Source: Lasioglossum baleicum (taxonomy: Eukaryota; Arthropoda; Insecta; Hymenoptera; Halictidae). From it: a DNA stretch of 64,000 nucleotides. Under the pieces are notes generated by a model. It made no database searches, was not told the origin of the DNA, and saw only the letters and a list, made by a program, of their open reading frames with translations. The stretch covers positions 6,882,001 through 6,946,000 of the forward strand of contig NC_134943.1 of NCBI RefSeq assembly GCF_051020765.1. Direction: 5' to 3'. This document shows, one piece after another, positions 47,595 to 60,560 of this stretch (positions are counted from its first letter, which is position 1; each line of letters begins with the position of its first letter). A program made the translations under genes and the position numbers.

Positions 47595-50447
47595 GCTACT
47601 CGTTCATTCCGTTCATTTTTAATCAGAGTTTCCTGGAATATCGTTTCGGATTTATTTGGACTGCCGAGCGCAAAATAGCATGATGGTGAACCTTGTCGCG
47701 GTTGTTGATCGAGCATTTAAATAACTAATTTAAAAAGTGCAACAAGAATTGCATACATGCATTAGCTCGAACTTGTTATTTGTTTGTTTCGTTTTTAAAA
47801 ATGGTTTTGCGAGGCACGGGATTTTCACGATTTTCACAGAGAGATAAAGAGTTTTTATAAAATTGTTTGATCGTTTCGTGTCCACGGTTTTGTAGAAATG
47901 AACAGTTGTCGGCCAACTTGTGGACCATAGTGTACGCCGCAGCGGTTACCGTGCACACAATAGACACACCTGTGTGTGCACCGTGGCGCTTGTTCTGGGT
48001 ATGCGCCAGGTCGTGGGAGAGGATACTGTAAAACGTGACTCTTGGAACTGCTGCGTTTTAAATTCCCCTCTTTCGGGCAGCTCTATCTCAAATTGAACAA
48101 GGTGCAAACGACTCTAAACGTTCACGACAGGTCTCACTCACACGTTTGTACAATCTAAACGCAGTTTTATCTCAACTTTCGTTGTCAGCCATAAAACCAT
48201 TCGCTCTTAGACATCGCGCAACTGAAAGATGAACCCACGAGAACCATCCCCAACGACGCTGAGGTCGCATAAACCTTTGCATCATCTCCGAATCGCGCAA
48301 CTAAGCCTAATGAAGTATCAGAGCCCGCTTCTTATTACCAGCCGTAAAAATGCTGGCTGTCAGTCGTCTTTAAGGTATAATGAGCACTGCGAAATTCATT
48401 AACACCAAGTCCGCACGAACATATTCTTAGTCACTGCGATCCATTCAGAGTCAGGGGGGGAGGGATACAAGATCATTCCCCATAGAAATCTGCAAGAATC
48501 TCCGAGCAAGTTAGAAGAGGGTCCGCGGCGCGGCGGCTTCGGCTCGTGTTCTCCGATGTTATCCGCTCGGTAATTAGAAGCGGCGTGTTTCGCTGGCAGC
48601 GGGACACGCCGATAAGTAATCTCGCCGGTGGCAATAATTCCTGCTCGTCCGAAAAAAAGGGCCAACGACTGTTTCTTAATGAGACAGCGGAGCGCCGGCG
48701 GTCACGTGTGCACGTTGCATAGCGCGTAATGAACACGTACGCGTATGTACGCGCTTTTCTCCGCTTCCATACTATCCACACAGATAGAGAGAAAGAGGAA
48801 AAGGGAAAGAGATAGCGCGTGCCATCGCGGAATTCCGCGGGAGAGGGAACGGTGTCGGTAGTGCAGTAAACTCGTGCTGTCGGATAAATATACGGTATTA
48901 TGTAAGTTGTTTGCGAGCCAGAGAACGCGCACCAGACAGAACACAGAGACGAGAACCACGAGAACAAGCCGATCTCTTCGGATCTAGCCTTCTTCGACGC
49001 CGTTGCGCAACGATCGAGCCGATCGAGCGCGCTCGGTTTTTCCAAATTGATCGCTGTTTTCCAATCGGAACGCTCCGTCAGCTTTTTAGAAGTCTTGCTA
49101 GGTTTCCATCGCCTTATCTTCCGAGCCGAGGAAAATATTTACCCGTTTCTACCGTCAGAAAAAGTGAACACAATTTTTTCCTATTGTGTTTGTGCAGGAA
49201 AATTTCGTCTGGCTCGGCTCTGTTTCCTTCGCGATGGATTCAGCAGCTGTCGAACTCGATCGAGATCATCGTCAAAGAGGAAACGCGGGCTAAGGACGCG
49301 TGTGACGCGCGCCCTTTGTCAGTCGACAAAGCATCGAGCTGCTGACACGGCAGCTTCCATTCCCCGAGCCCGATGAAAGGGAAGAAATTGTATGAAATTG
49401 AATTGTACGACGATTAACAGAAACAGCCGACGCCTTTGGATCCTCGGGCGGAAAAGCTTGACGCGTTGACAGTTCCCGATGTAAAAATGCGACGGGACCA
49501 CGCATCAGATCGATTGAAAATTAATCCTTATTGTCAGAGCTCGGAATGCGTCAGAGCGATCATGGGAAAAATTAGTTTCGTACGAATAGGTTTTTAGTTG
49601 CTACAACGCAACGCGACGCGACACGCTTTATCAGTGCACTCTTTGTGCAAGCTGCAGCTATTTATTAGCACGAGTATAGCGAATTTAGTACGCAATTATT
49701 GTGCTTGTTCATTCGTTGAGCTATAAATTTATGCAATTTTTAATGGCACAATCGCGCAGTCAATAAAAAAAATTGAATATGTAAACTGGATTTTTCCCGG
49801 AGTCTTTTGTAGAGCGGTTATTACACTATAATTGAACGGACTATGATTCGTTAGATTACGTCTGACCACGACAGGTGAATTCTCCTTCGCGACGAAAATA
49901 GAAATACCGTGGCGTCTAATCGATTTCACAGTTACATCCGTCGATTAATCGACTCGATTACCGCCGCGGGGGCCAGTTTCTCGCCAGGACTGCCATTAAC
50001 TTCTCATCGAGCACGGCAAAAAGCCGATCGAACGTTACATCATCAGCGATCGGTTTCGCGGTGTGCAAAGGGTTGCGCAACGCACCCCGTCTCGACAAGA
50101 CCAGACGGAGACGCCTGGAACGATCAGAATCCATTTCGGATGCAACGATTCCGCGATCGTGCAGGAATCTCTGCTCCCTGGTCGAGAACCGGTCTTCGAT
50201 ATCGACGGGAACGCCTTCGCGATTATGTAACTGCCGACTCGAGTCGTAACAATGAAAGAAACAACTCTCGGCTCTCTTTTTTCATTTTGCTAACAGAGTT
50301 ATTATATGGGAGCGAGACGTCTTCGCCAACAATTTATTTTCCGATGAATCACATCGGAGAAACCACCGTCTAGATCTAGAGTATTCTAGAGTATGCCTCT
50401 GGGAGCGACATTTCAAAGCAAATAGTAGAAAGGTTACAAGAAGTGCT
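47595..50447. other. Gene-poor stretch
   Basis: Nothing beyond short frames. A GGGGGGGAGGG run occurs near 48455. No splice-bounded exon is recognisable. Confidence 0.4.
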
Positions 50448-50780
50448 GGGTGGGCGTGGTTTTGCAGCTCTCGATTTTTGAGGAGTCAGAACAGTATCAT
50501 CCTACAGAGGTTGCTATGGTTTTTAATTTAAAAAGTAGGGAGAGAAGACTACGTATTTTGCTGTATCAATATAAAATGTCCTGAGTGGGCGTGGCTTTGT
50601 AGCTCTCCAGCGAAACGAATGGATGCCCCATAGGGCAGTGTACGCCCAGACATATTTCACACTGTAGCACGATCCTCTACTTTACTGTATATCTTCCCAG
50701 CCCAGGACATAACAATGGAAAATTATCAATTTTGTGCCCTCCCACGTGAAGTGCCTCGAGTGGGCGTGACTTCGCAGCTC
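50448..50780 (-). repeat. Three-copy repeat with GTGGGCGTGGC core
   Basis: GAGTGGGCGTGGCTTTGTAG at 50583, GGGTGGGCGTGGTTTTGCAG at 50448 and GAGTGGGCGTGACTTCGCAG at 50758 are each followed by CTC. They are spaced 135 and 175 bp. The reverse complement matches the 24438-24775 family (GAGCTGCGAAGCCACGCC at 24438). TGGGCGTGG is a KLF/EGR-type zinc-finger motif. Confidence 0.78.
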
Positions 50781-53700
50781 CGGACGGAGTTAAAACAATG
50801 ATCCTAGCTTTGAGCTACGTTTTGCGTCGTTTGCTTCGTGCTCACGGTGTCGCCATTCGAAAAATGAATCTAGGTGAGCTAGAGGGAAGTGTGCGAGCAG
50901 TTGACGATCGAAGAAACAATTTGCTCGGCGGAAGAGAGATTTGAGGGGTCAGCGAGAATGAAGGGCGGTCTCCGCGAGAAATCCGGCATGTCTCTCGAAC
51001 GGTATAACGGAGGAAGAAACACGTACAGCACTCGTCCGGCCGAGTATCCCCGAGAAGCCCGGTTCCCATCATATTTATGAGACACCCTCGGGCCGGCCGC
51101 AACGTGGGGGATCAAATCAGGGTAGGAGAGAGCAACGTGTGCCGACGTATTCGCATGGTCGCGGCACCGACGTGACCTGCACGACCGAGAAATTGCCTGA
51201 AAGCTCACGTCGCACGCTCTTCAAACGAGGAAATCCAACGTGTGTCCCTCTTTCTCTCTCTCTCTTTTTCTTCCCTACAACATCCATCCCTTTGAACCTG
51301 TCGATTCTACTCCCAAAAGGCGGCTGCTGCTGCTGTTGGGTAGAGAAAGGGGACCAGAAGAAAGTCCCGCTTCGCTTTTCTATCCGTCACACGCACCGTT
51401 TTCTCCTCGAGGTCTCCCGTTCCTTCCGGAAAACGACATCCCCTTTCCCATCCCGAAATCGCGGCGCATTCGTACGCAATCAAGCGCTCGTTCTAGGCCT
51501 GGCGAGGGCGTGGAAATCGCTTTTGGGAATGACACTGCCTGCCGGTGGCGTGCGGGCTGTCGTGACGTTCGTCAAACCTGCGGACGTTTCAATGTTTCCG
51601 AAGACGTTCCACCGGTCCCTTTGTTCTCTTAAAAATCATTTTTATTTTGATCTGGAAAGAATATTTCCTTTCCGGCACGGCATTTTCTATTCGAGTTAAT
51701 TTTATAAAATCCAAGAGCAAACTTAGTCTTGTTCTCGGCTGCAGACAAATCCTCTTTAGCAGCTCGTAAACGGTGCAAAATCGTTCAATCTACGAACTAC
51801 GTTGCACCTCGGTGCGCTCTATGCACCAACTGTATGACATCATCGTGTCTACTTTAGCTCGGTTAACGCGATACTGCATTTATTTTTATCGTCCAGTGGG
51901 AAGTCTTGTTACATTGTGGCAAACTTAACGAGCGCCATTAGTCATATCTGCTTCCCGGCGATTCCCGGTACGATAATTATTAGTTCCGTGCCGGTCAAGA
52001 TATCGTCGGTACGTCGAATTCCATGATTAATACAATTACGTTGTGCAACCCGGCTGTAATTGTTAGGCGACGGCTCCGTTGCCAAGTGGGCAGAGAGCCC
52101 GTCTAAGAGGTGTAAAACATCTCTCTCTCTCTCTCTCCGTTGGATTTTTTGCGCGTTACTTTGTTTCCTCGAGCCAGCTGGTTCAAGCCAGTCCTCTTTC
52201 TGCCGGTCTCTCTGCTACAATGGAGCACGTGCTAACGCGGAACAAAGCTGCTCGTCTGGACCCTCCTTAAGTCCACGATGTGTACGGCTCGATGTATACG
52301 TACGTGTTCTCCCGCGTGTAACCGCTTTCAAAAGCCCCTTTTGTAGGACATCGATGCCATTCGGGAAACAGGATTTCTCGCACGCTGGAACGAACAGAAC
52401 ATTGCTTGGATACAGGAATCCCGTCGTGTTTCACGATGTCACTTTGTTCAGGTGGTCGGACGCTGTCGATCTCTGCTCCGGCTCACCTGCTAGGTTGCTG
52501 TGGGACTTCATCGAATTACGATCAGTTATGTTAGCGGAAATGGTTGCTCATTGATCTTTCGGATGCTGGGTTCGTCTTGGATAATCCAGAAGCTGATTAT
52601 TTGGTGTTCACGAGAATTGCCCGTGGAACATTCTTGTAGGTTAGGTACAATGGTAGTTTGTGTCGTAAGATGGCGCTAGAATGATATAATTTGGCAGACG
52701 AACAGGTGGGTCGAAGTTATACATAGAGGTGCGCTGCTAAAAATTGTCAGTGCTCCGCGAACTGCCGGGGTCGACGGATCCTCCGGGAGCTCGGAAAAGT
52801 CTTGGTAGTTTCTGGGGGATAATGTGATGGACCTCTCCTACCCCCTTCCGTTTCCTTATCCCTCCCCCTGGACTTTCCTCTTCTTACAGCCCTTGCATAG
52901 ACACTCCCCTTTGTAGATGTTACCTCTTCCACCCTAGATCCCTCGATCCTTTCCTCCTCCCTGGACCTTCCCTCCTCCCTGGACCTTCCCTAGTCCTTTT
53001 TGGATCACCAGAACTCACGGTCGTCGAAAGAACATTGAAGACAATGGGGCGTTTGGCGCAATCTCGCCGCATCCTACGTAAGGGATTCCTCTCCATCTCC
53101 TCGTTCAGAAATATTTCATCGAGCCGCAGCAATACTTGTTAGGCGGTACGCCCGGCACTCGTAAATATGGATTCGCCGTCCAGATACCTTCTCCTCGGTT
53201 TTCTCTTTTCCGGCAGACCCCGTGAAATAATAATCGCTCCTCAGGTAACGTCTGCGCCCCGGGTAATCTCCTTAACGAAGAATCGTCCCTTCTGGTTCGC
53301 AGAGACGCGTACGCGGGGTGCGGTGTATGGCAAGATGTGCTTCCATTGGCGGCGGATCCAATAAGCGGCTATCTGATACGCTTGTCTATTCTCCGGAGAG
53401 ATGAAATTCGTGACCGAAGCGCGCGGCGCGGCGTCTCCTCGGAGAAACGGTGGAGAACGAAAATAAAAAAGGACACGGGCTGAAACAATCCCATTCCAGC
53501 CCGGGCCAAAGGGATGCCAGGGGCCGCTGAAAGAGGTCCCGGATTGAGGACGAACGTGTGGGGCAGGTGCGTCTGTATCTAGGATCGAGGCTGTTGGGGG
53601 ACCCTTAATACGGTATTTCATCGGTCATAATGCGCTCGTACACCCTCTAACTCTAGACTCTCGTCCCTCTGCCCTGCTCGAGCGAAACTGCGCGGTGTCA

Positions 53701-55334
53701 ATGCCTCTATCTTCCCTAACCGTGTCTCTGTCCTTTCTCACCCTCCAGCTACCTCGTCGAGAAAAGCTGTCTTCTGTCCGATCGACTGAAGAGGGTGGTT
53801 AAAAATGGGAAAATTTATCGTCACTTTATCATATACTCATGTACTTAAAGCGTGGTATTTTTTACTAAATAAATTTCCAATTTTCATTCCTGTTGAAATG
53901 AGAGCATTCCCTTAAGTGTGCCCGCGTGACCGAGCGAGAGTGTGGTGGCACACACACATCGCTACATCCGCATATACATATGTCGTATATGCAATTACAA
54001 GGTTTTTTTCCTACACAAACTGACGCTTCAACATCGCAATGAGAAGTTATAAGCGGTCAATTGTGATTTCTAAAAGTACAATCTATGTCTGTCCAGAGTC
54101 CAGACATAGTCCAGGCATATTTTTACGCTATCTTCGTGTAATGTATAATATACGGCAGCATGCGAAAAATGTGTAAGAAAAAAACAGCACCTCGAGGTTC
54201 CGAAATTTTGCACTAGTAGGCACCACTGTCTCTTTTCTAAACTGCACGTTACAAATGTTACAACAGAATACGGCTGATAATGCAGGTCGATAATACAGTG
54301 TCCATCGTCCATGCAAACCCTAAATGTATTGATCAAAAACACTGGTACGCGAGTTAGTTTGCGTAGAAAAAAACCCTTGCGATTGCATATAGTATATGCG
54401 GATTTAGCGATGTGTGTGTGTGTACCACCACAATCTCGCTCGGGCACGCGGGCACCCCTTTACCGGCGCTTCCAGCATCGAAGGTTCCCAAGGTGGCGTG
54501 TATGGGGTCGTACAAGTCTCATCGAGGTTTTCCAATTACGGGGGTTCGAAACATCGGAGGTGTGCCCGGGTGCGAGCGTTATCGCGACGCGAAGTTATCA
54601 GTGAACACTAGTTTCCCCGGGGCGGTCCCTACGGAGAAAGAGAAAGAGGAAGAGAGAGGGTCGGATAGAGGAACGTCAAAGGAACGACGGGAGAGGACAA
54701 TACTTCTCTGGGCGTTAATAATGAGCCTGGTATTCCGGCGGCATCGGTGTCACGTCCCTTTGTCCGGCAGCGCATTATTCGCCTGCGCGTACGCGTATCT
54801 GGAATAATCAGTCGCGTTTTAGTGGAAACAGCAACGGCGAGCATTGTCTCGCGGGACACCGTCGAAACGACGGAACCGCTCCGAGAACAAAGAGCACGAG
54901 AGTCGAGGGTATAAAGCGGGCTGGGAGAGAGGCCGGGAGAGAGAGAAAGAGAGGCAGAGCAAGGACACGTTCCGTCGGAAAAGTTTGGTAGTTTCGCGGA
55001 ACGTGGCCCGGAAAACATGGAAACGCGAGAAGAACCAGCAACCCTCTTCCTCCTCCTTTTCTCCCTCCCTCCCTCCATCGTATCGCCCCGGATTGTAGAC
55101 GAGAGACTACTCTTTCCTCTTTTATCGACCTTCTTACGGCCGTTCGACTTCCAGCGAAAACTTTCCTATTAATCGAATGCCTTCGTGTACCCTCATACAC
55201 CCGCCATGTTCCCACACGCCAGACAGGATACGATTTCAATCGTCTCACCCGGAAGTTCTAAAGTTTTCGCCGTGCTAACCTATATCTTCCGCTAGACCCT
55301 CCTGATCAACTGCAGCCAAAACGGAACTGTGAAA
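50781..55334. other. Gene-poor stretch
   Basis: Contains a CT tract near 52120-52138 and a doubled CCTCCCTGGACCTTCCCT segment near 52960-52990. No supported gene. Frames such as 51139-51699 overlap pyrimidine tracts. Confidence 0.4.
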
Positions 55335-55702
55335 CGATTTATGCAATTTCCTCCAGGCTTTCCAAACTATTTGTCCACGTACACTCTTCAGTTTTCGTCG
55401 CGAAAGCGATTTTACTCGATGCGCGTTCTATTCTTCATATTTTAAACGATTTATCTGCACACACTCTTTATTTTTAGTCTTCGAAGCGATTTTATTACAT
55501 GCGCACTGTTTCCTTCATCTCTCAAGCTGTTTACCGGCGTAAACATTTTATTGTTCGTATTTCAAGCGATTCGATCGTATACACACTTTATTCTCCATCT
55601 CTCGAACGATTTACCAGCGTCTATACCTTATTCTGTTGTCTTTGATACGATGTATACCTGCATGTGTACTTTATTATTTGTTTTTCAGACGGTTTATCTG
55701 TT
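55335..55702 (+). repeat. Minisatellite with 40-bp unit, about nine copies
   Basis: Units beginning CGATTT or a close variant start at 55335, 55367, 55407, 55447, 55487, 55527, 55567, 55607, 55648 and 55690. Five successive spacings are exactly 40 bp. Each unit runs CGATTTA, then a variable core with ACACTTTATT, then TTCATCTCTCRAA. Individual units differ at about a quarter to a third of positions, while the 40-bp spacing is retained. The open frame that crosses it is a by-product of the period. Confidence 0.85.
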
Positions 55703-57088
55703 AGGTACACAATCTCTAAGCTCTACCCTCTGGCGTATTACGCAGTTGATAAAGGCTTGAGCTAAATGTTCGTTCATAACATCGAATCACCGTAAACATT
55801 CACATATTTTCCGATATAATTGTCCGATTAAAATTCAGCATCAACCTTCAAGTTCACAGCACCACACACATCGGCGGGGTTGCGCGTCATTCAAGACCGA
55901 TATCGCTCTCAAAAATCGTTTAATTTGTCTGGCGGGTCCTCGAAAAAGTGGAAAAGCTGCGCCGAATTTCCCGTTCATCGGTCTTTAATTATTATCGCGT
56001 ATCCCATTTTAGCATCGCTGTAAAAAAACACGGGAAGCAGACATGCGGCTGTCATCGGCGCAACTTTTTTTGTTTCAATTTCCGCGGCTGTGTCACTGCA
56101 TAGAGCGAGAGACATACAGAGAGAGAGAGAGGGAGGAGGAGAAAAAGAGTGAGAGAGGGTTTTAATCGAATCGCGCGTCGACGGTTATCGAAAATTGTTT
56201 TCCATTTTACAAACGATTCACTCGAGAGCCAGGCCCCAGCGCCGATTTTATTTCCCTTTTGGCCGGCGTTTCACACCCGACCGGACGAAGCGTTGAACGG
56301 ATCGATCGTCGCCGCTCGAATTGTTACATCGTTCGACGAATTTCAAAATAAACCGTACAAGAATCACAACGGGAAAACGAAGATATAAAAATCGTTGGGT
56401 GAAGAAGAGCAAGAGGGGGACAGCTAGTGGCGAGGCGATCGGCTTTCCCCCGGCGTTTCTGCTCTTGGTTATCGAGCGGGGGTGGAGAGGAGGAGTCGCG
56501 TTCGAAAACGCACGAATTTAATGTAGCATGACAGAAATATTGCTAGCCGTTCTTTGTGCCTGTGCCGGCCGTGTGTGCCCGAAACTTCCTCCTCCTCGTA
56601 TTCTTTTTCGCGAATCGGCCGCGCACTCCGTCCCCATCTTTTTTCCCTTTCCAGCCCGTTAACCATAACTCGGCGGCTCGCAAAAACACGAGATTTAAAT
56701 AACAATTTAATATCGATGCCGGGGGCCTTGGCGTCGTCGCCAGTCGTTTCTCCTTCTACCACGGACGAGAATTATTGCCGGACCTGGCGAAACTCGGCTG
56801 CAAAAAACCACGCGGACGTCGACGGCGCGGCGCTCCAGGGCCGGAATGTCCGTTGAGAAATCGATTTTTAATTATGCACCGCTGCTGGCTAGAAACCCGT
56901 CTTTTCTCGAATTCGGGACGTCGAACCTAATCTCGAGATGAAGAAACCGCTAACATATCCTAGTCAGATGTGCTGGGAATAGGCTGTGGATAATTATTCT
57001 AACCGTGTCCCGTTTTTCCCCGTTCGAAAAAATTAATCGCTAATGAACACGCGTGAGAATCGCTTCTCGATCTTCGGACCTTTATTAC

Positions 57089-57289
57089 TAGACTGCGGAT
57101 TTTATGCTTTTATGGAAAAAATGGGTAAACACCATTTAAAGCAGAGGGCATACTAAAAAGATTTAAAGACATCAGCGTATTGGTTTCAGTTTAATTAGAT
57201 AATTAAACGAAGAAAGAAATGTTTATTTCGCTCGTGTGTCTTGCAATCAATGCAAACCATTTTTATTTTGCATGAAGATCCGCGGTCTA
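57089..57289. mobile_element. 201-bp MITE with perfect 8-bp target duplication
   Basis: The left end is TAGACTGCGGATTTTATGC. The right end read inward is TAGACCGCGGATCTTCATGC, an inverted repeat of about 20 bp with few mismatches. The 8-bp sequence TTTATTAC is duplicated exactly on both sides (57081-57088 and 57290-57297), the hAT-type duplication length. It carries no coding sequence. Confidence 0.85.
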
Positions 57290-57809
57290 TTTATTACACT
57301 AGATTCATTTTCAACATAATCGAACCCTGCTAAAGGAAATTTATTCCATTATTTTCCATAAATGAATTTTTACAATTCCAATCATTGTGAAATATAAAAC
57401 CGTGGCAGGTTTAATTCTGCTCATCCCGCTTTCACATTTAAAATCGCCAAGGTGCTCGATGCCGAAGACGAGACGTTTTACTTATCAGATCTTGCTGGAG
57501 AATTTAAAAGCGCGCGACAGTTTGATTATCGCAAGATAATCGCGTCGAGACGTTCAACGGAAATCGCTGAAATGGCGGAACCGCGGATCTACATTCGTCG
57601 CGAATCTCTTTCTTTCTGTAGAGTTGGGGAAAAGTGGGTGGAAACATCCCCCGGAGGCTTCCTCGCGGGAAAAAAGACCCGTTCTAGTCTCTTGAAGTAC
57701 CATTGCGTCAGAGTGTTCTCCTCTTCTAGATTTATCTTACTCGAGCCGCGTGGAGAGCACGGAAACGTGAAGAACTGCGCGATTCCGTGTTAATTCCGCT
57801 TTCGAGAGT

Positions 57810-57885
57810 ACAGTTGGATTTGATTGCCCTGTGGGACACTGGCGTGGCTCCAGGGAGGTCCTGGGCTACGAAGCCACACCCCAAA
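57810..57885 (+). repeat. Dispersed repeat shared with 38958-39035
   Basis: The block ATTGCCCTGTGGGACACTGG is followed by GGGCTACGAAGCCACACCCC. It has the same motif order as the 39-kb copy, and its CGAAGCCAC core matches the 24.4-kb repeat units. Confidence 0.6.
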
Positions 57886-59187
57886 GATTGCTTCTTAAAT
57901 AGTGTTTCAAATTTAAATTGAACGTAGACAAAATATGAACTGAAAGTAAAAGTGTTGCTCTCGGGGTCAGTCCAGTGCGCTCCAAAGAGAAGATAGGTCA
58001 TCGTCCAAGAGAAGAATGTCCGAAGCGTTCGGGAGAGACAGCTTGGAGCCTGGGCGCCACAAAAGACGCGTTTTCTAAGCTCGTTTTCAAGAAACGGTAG
58101 GAAGCAGGTTTTTCATCTGGCGGCGTGCGAACCGGCGCGTCGTGCGCTCGTTTTTGCGAAGAACCGGACGAAAATCGCTTGGGAAAAGAACGAACGGGGG
58201 GATGGGTGGTGGTCTGTTAATGCCTCGCGGCAGAATTCGCAAAACGCTCGGCCAGCAGCTGCTCCTGACGTCCTTCTTACGTTACACCGGCTATTTTCTC
58301 CTCTTCTCTGGTCCCCGGTCGTCCTCTTTCTTCCTCCGTTTCAGCCGTCGCTAGCCCATTTCTGCGTCTCGAAAATCTGCACGCTACGTTTCCGGCGTCT
58401 TCGGGATTATTCGTTCACAAAGGAGACAATGCGGCCGAAAAATAAACGCTCGGCCCACCGGATACTGGGCAGAAGTTCGTCTCAATCACCTATCTTTCAA
58501 TGATGGAACCTTTTCTTCGCATTGCTCGACTGATTTCTGCGATTTACCTGCTCGTAATGTTGGAAATGCTTGTTCAAGCTTCCAGCTGTCAATGATGATA
58601 AATGCAAATAATTATTAAACAAACTCTTAGCTTAATTGGAGGCTTATACCTGAAAGGAGAAACCCCTAATCAAGAGACGTCGAGTGTTGCGACGGCCACA
58701 ATGGCAACCCCCTCCCATTGTCATGAATCCGGGTGACCTTTTGTTTCCCGTTTCGTCGCTTCCTTTGAGGCAGTGTCGGAACTACGTGTATAAGATTTCA
58801 GGTCAGTGGCTTTGGAGTCACTTCCCAAGAACGGAAAAGAGGGGCGGGGTTTCCGAAACGGTCAATGATTGAAGTTGGTGTCAGTTTTTCAAGGCAGTTG
58901 TGCTGTCACGAGGAGTTGAAACGAGGGTCGACGTTTCATGCGCACTTTGAACCACCTAATCAGACCTGACACGATCTGCTGACGCGCAAACAATGCCCCG
59001 TGCCCCTTCTTTAACTAACAACTGTTTAGGAATGAGAATTATCTCCCATAAACCATCCTCAGTATTAGAAAAATGGTTCACCTTTGCAATATTGAGCGTA
59101 CAGATTCATCCGCAGGACCTTATTCTACAATTTATTATTATTTTTAAACAGCATTGTGACTGAAAATACTATGCAGAAATTATCTTA

Positions 59188-59193
59188 TTTATT
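59188..59193 (-). terminator. Poly(A) signal of TIL gene A
   Basis: AATAAA on the minus strand, about 55 bases after the stop codon of gene A. Confidence 0.6.
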
Positions 59194-59247
59194 GTCAATA
59201 AGTCATGTCTTACACCGTTGTCTCTACATTTAATTTCGAAGATTACT

Positions 59248-60560
59248 TCAAAGATAAGTGAGGGATCCCGTACAGTTTGTTACCCAAATACAATGGTCAT
59301 TGTTATCTCTAGCGTGGCCATCTTTGCATCTGCAGCCCGATACGATGTCTGCACAGTGTTCCAACTGCGCAAACGTGCGATTGTTTAATTCAAGAAATTT
59401 ATTGATAATTCAAGTAAAAGTTTCAGAAAGATACAGGGTGTTCGATTACAGGTGGGAGAAAATTTAAGGGGTGGTTCTCGACGATAATATAAGGCGAAAA
59501 TGAAGAATAAAAAAAATTGCGATTTCGGCTTCGTTATTTAGTTATTAACAATTAAAAATCCGCCTAAAATGCGGCAACGCGACCAACAGAGGTACATATA
59601 CGTTGCGTACGTCATAGAGACGCGCGACAGTCACGTATCAAGTGACAGACGCATGCATACTGCATACCTTGATTCTCATTTGGGGCCCAGCGAGGTGAAA
59701 ATGTTTAATAAATCACTGATAGTTTATTTTTCGTGTGCGAAAGTCAAATTGGCGTGCATCAAACGTGAATTAGTTGTGTGTGATTCCGGTACGCATGTAT
59801 CTTTTTGTATGGATACTTGCACTTGTGAGGATTTTATTCAACATTTATGGACACAATGGATACCATTTTATAGTGATCTCGAGTAAACTACTCTTGTGAG
59901 AATAATTTAAAAGTGAAAGGGCATTATTTACCCGTTCTACTCGATAATTCCATAGGGCGGATATTAGAAATGCCCTTGTGGATTTTAACGAGTAGGTAGG
60001 TTCAATGTCGTCCAACGATTTATTAAACATTTTCACCTCGCTGGGGCTGCAAATGTGACTGTCGCGCGCCTCTATGACGTACGCAACGTACACCTCTGTT
60101 GGTCGCGTTGCCGCATTTTAGGCGGATTTTTAATTGTTAATAACTAAATAACGAAGCCAAAATCGCAATTTTATGATTCTTCATTTTCGTATTACTTTAT
60201 CGTCGAGAACCACCCCTTAAATTTTCTCCCACCTGTAGCCGAGCACCCTGTATATTGAGAAGTGAAAGATATTTCTGTACTCACGATGTACGAGCAGGCA
60301 GAGGGCAGAGTCGGGAAAGTGCATGATGGTTCGCATTCTCTTCCGCAGTCGTTCCATTCCTCATTCTCGGGGCACGAGTTCGATTGGGGGGCAGCTTCAA
60401 AAGATACGAAAATTAAAGTTTGCAAAATCCGTAATATGAAAATATTATGTTTCGGAAACGTTACGAAAAATGAAGTTTCTCGAAAGGTCGTATTAAATAT
60501 ATATTTACCCTTGATGTACACCACAGCCAACAGCATTACAGCAACGAGGTATCGGAACAT
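59248..60560 (-). CDS. TIL-type protease inhibitor A (three exons)
   Basis: A secreted inhibitor of the TIL / Ascaris-type family, predicted to block a serine protease outside the cell. The coding exons are 60560-60509, 60394-60285 and 59364-59248, all GT-AG, giving 92 residues. Exon 1 is a signal peptide (MFRYLVAVMLLAVVYIK). The mature part starts near AAPQSN and has exactly ten cysteines in TIL order: SCPENEEWNDCGRECEPSC, then SAC, EHC, SGCRC, DHC and TNC. Intron 1 is phase 1 and intron 2 is phase 0. By analogy with AMCI, the reactive bond lies just after Cys5 in the CSYILEHC loop, so P1 would be Tyr, suggesting a chymotrypsin-like target. The loop has six residues between Cys5 and Cys6, longer than the usual three. 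Intron 2 (920 bp) holds an 817-bp transposon. The exon joins are my reading; exon 3 is the least certain because of its distance and the long loop. Confidence 0.82.
59434..60250. mobile_element. 817-bp long-TIR DNA element inside intron 2 of gene A
   Basis: It starts CAGGGTGTTCG and ends CGAGCACCCTG, with TA at each flank. The arms 59434-59714 and 60017-60250 are inverted copies with over 90 percent identity by eye, for example the shared GGGGTGGTTCTCGACGATAA and AAAATCCGCCTAAAATGCGG. The unique middle holds a short frame (ending CEDFIQHLWTQWIPFYSDLE) with no recognised domain. This is a non-autonomous TA-target element. The near-identical arms point to recent insertion or arm homogenisation. 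Confidence 0.88.

Larger units (their letters stand above)
55703..59187. other. Gene-poor stretch
   Basis: Contains a GA tract (about 56118-56160), the MITE at 57089-57289 and the dispersed repeat at 57810-57885. No coding exon is supported. Confidence 0.4.

Noticed and set aside
55551..55760. 69-codon frame on the plus strand
   Set aside because: It is a translation of the 40-bp minisatellite.
59569..59886. 105-codon plus-strand frame within the gene A intron
   Set aside because: It starts inside the transposon's inverted arm. No domain is recognised, and it is more likely part of the non-autonomous element than a gene.
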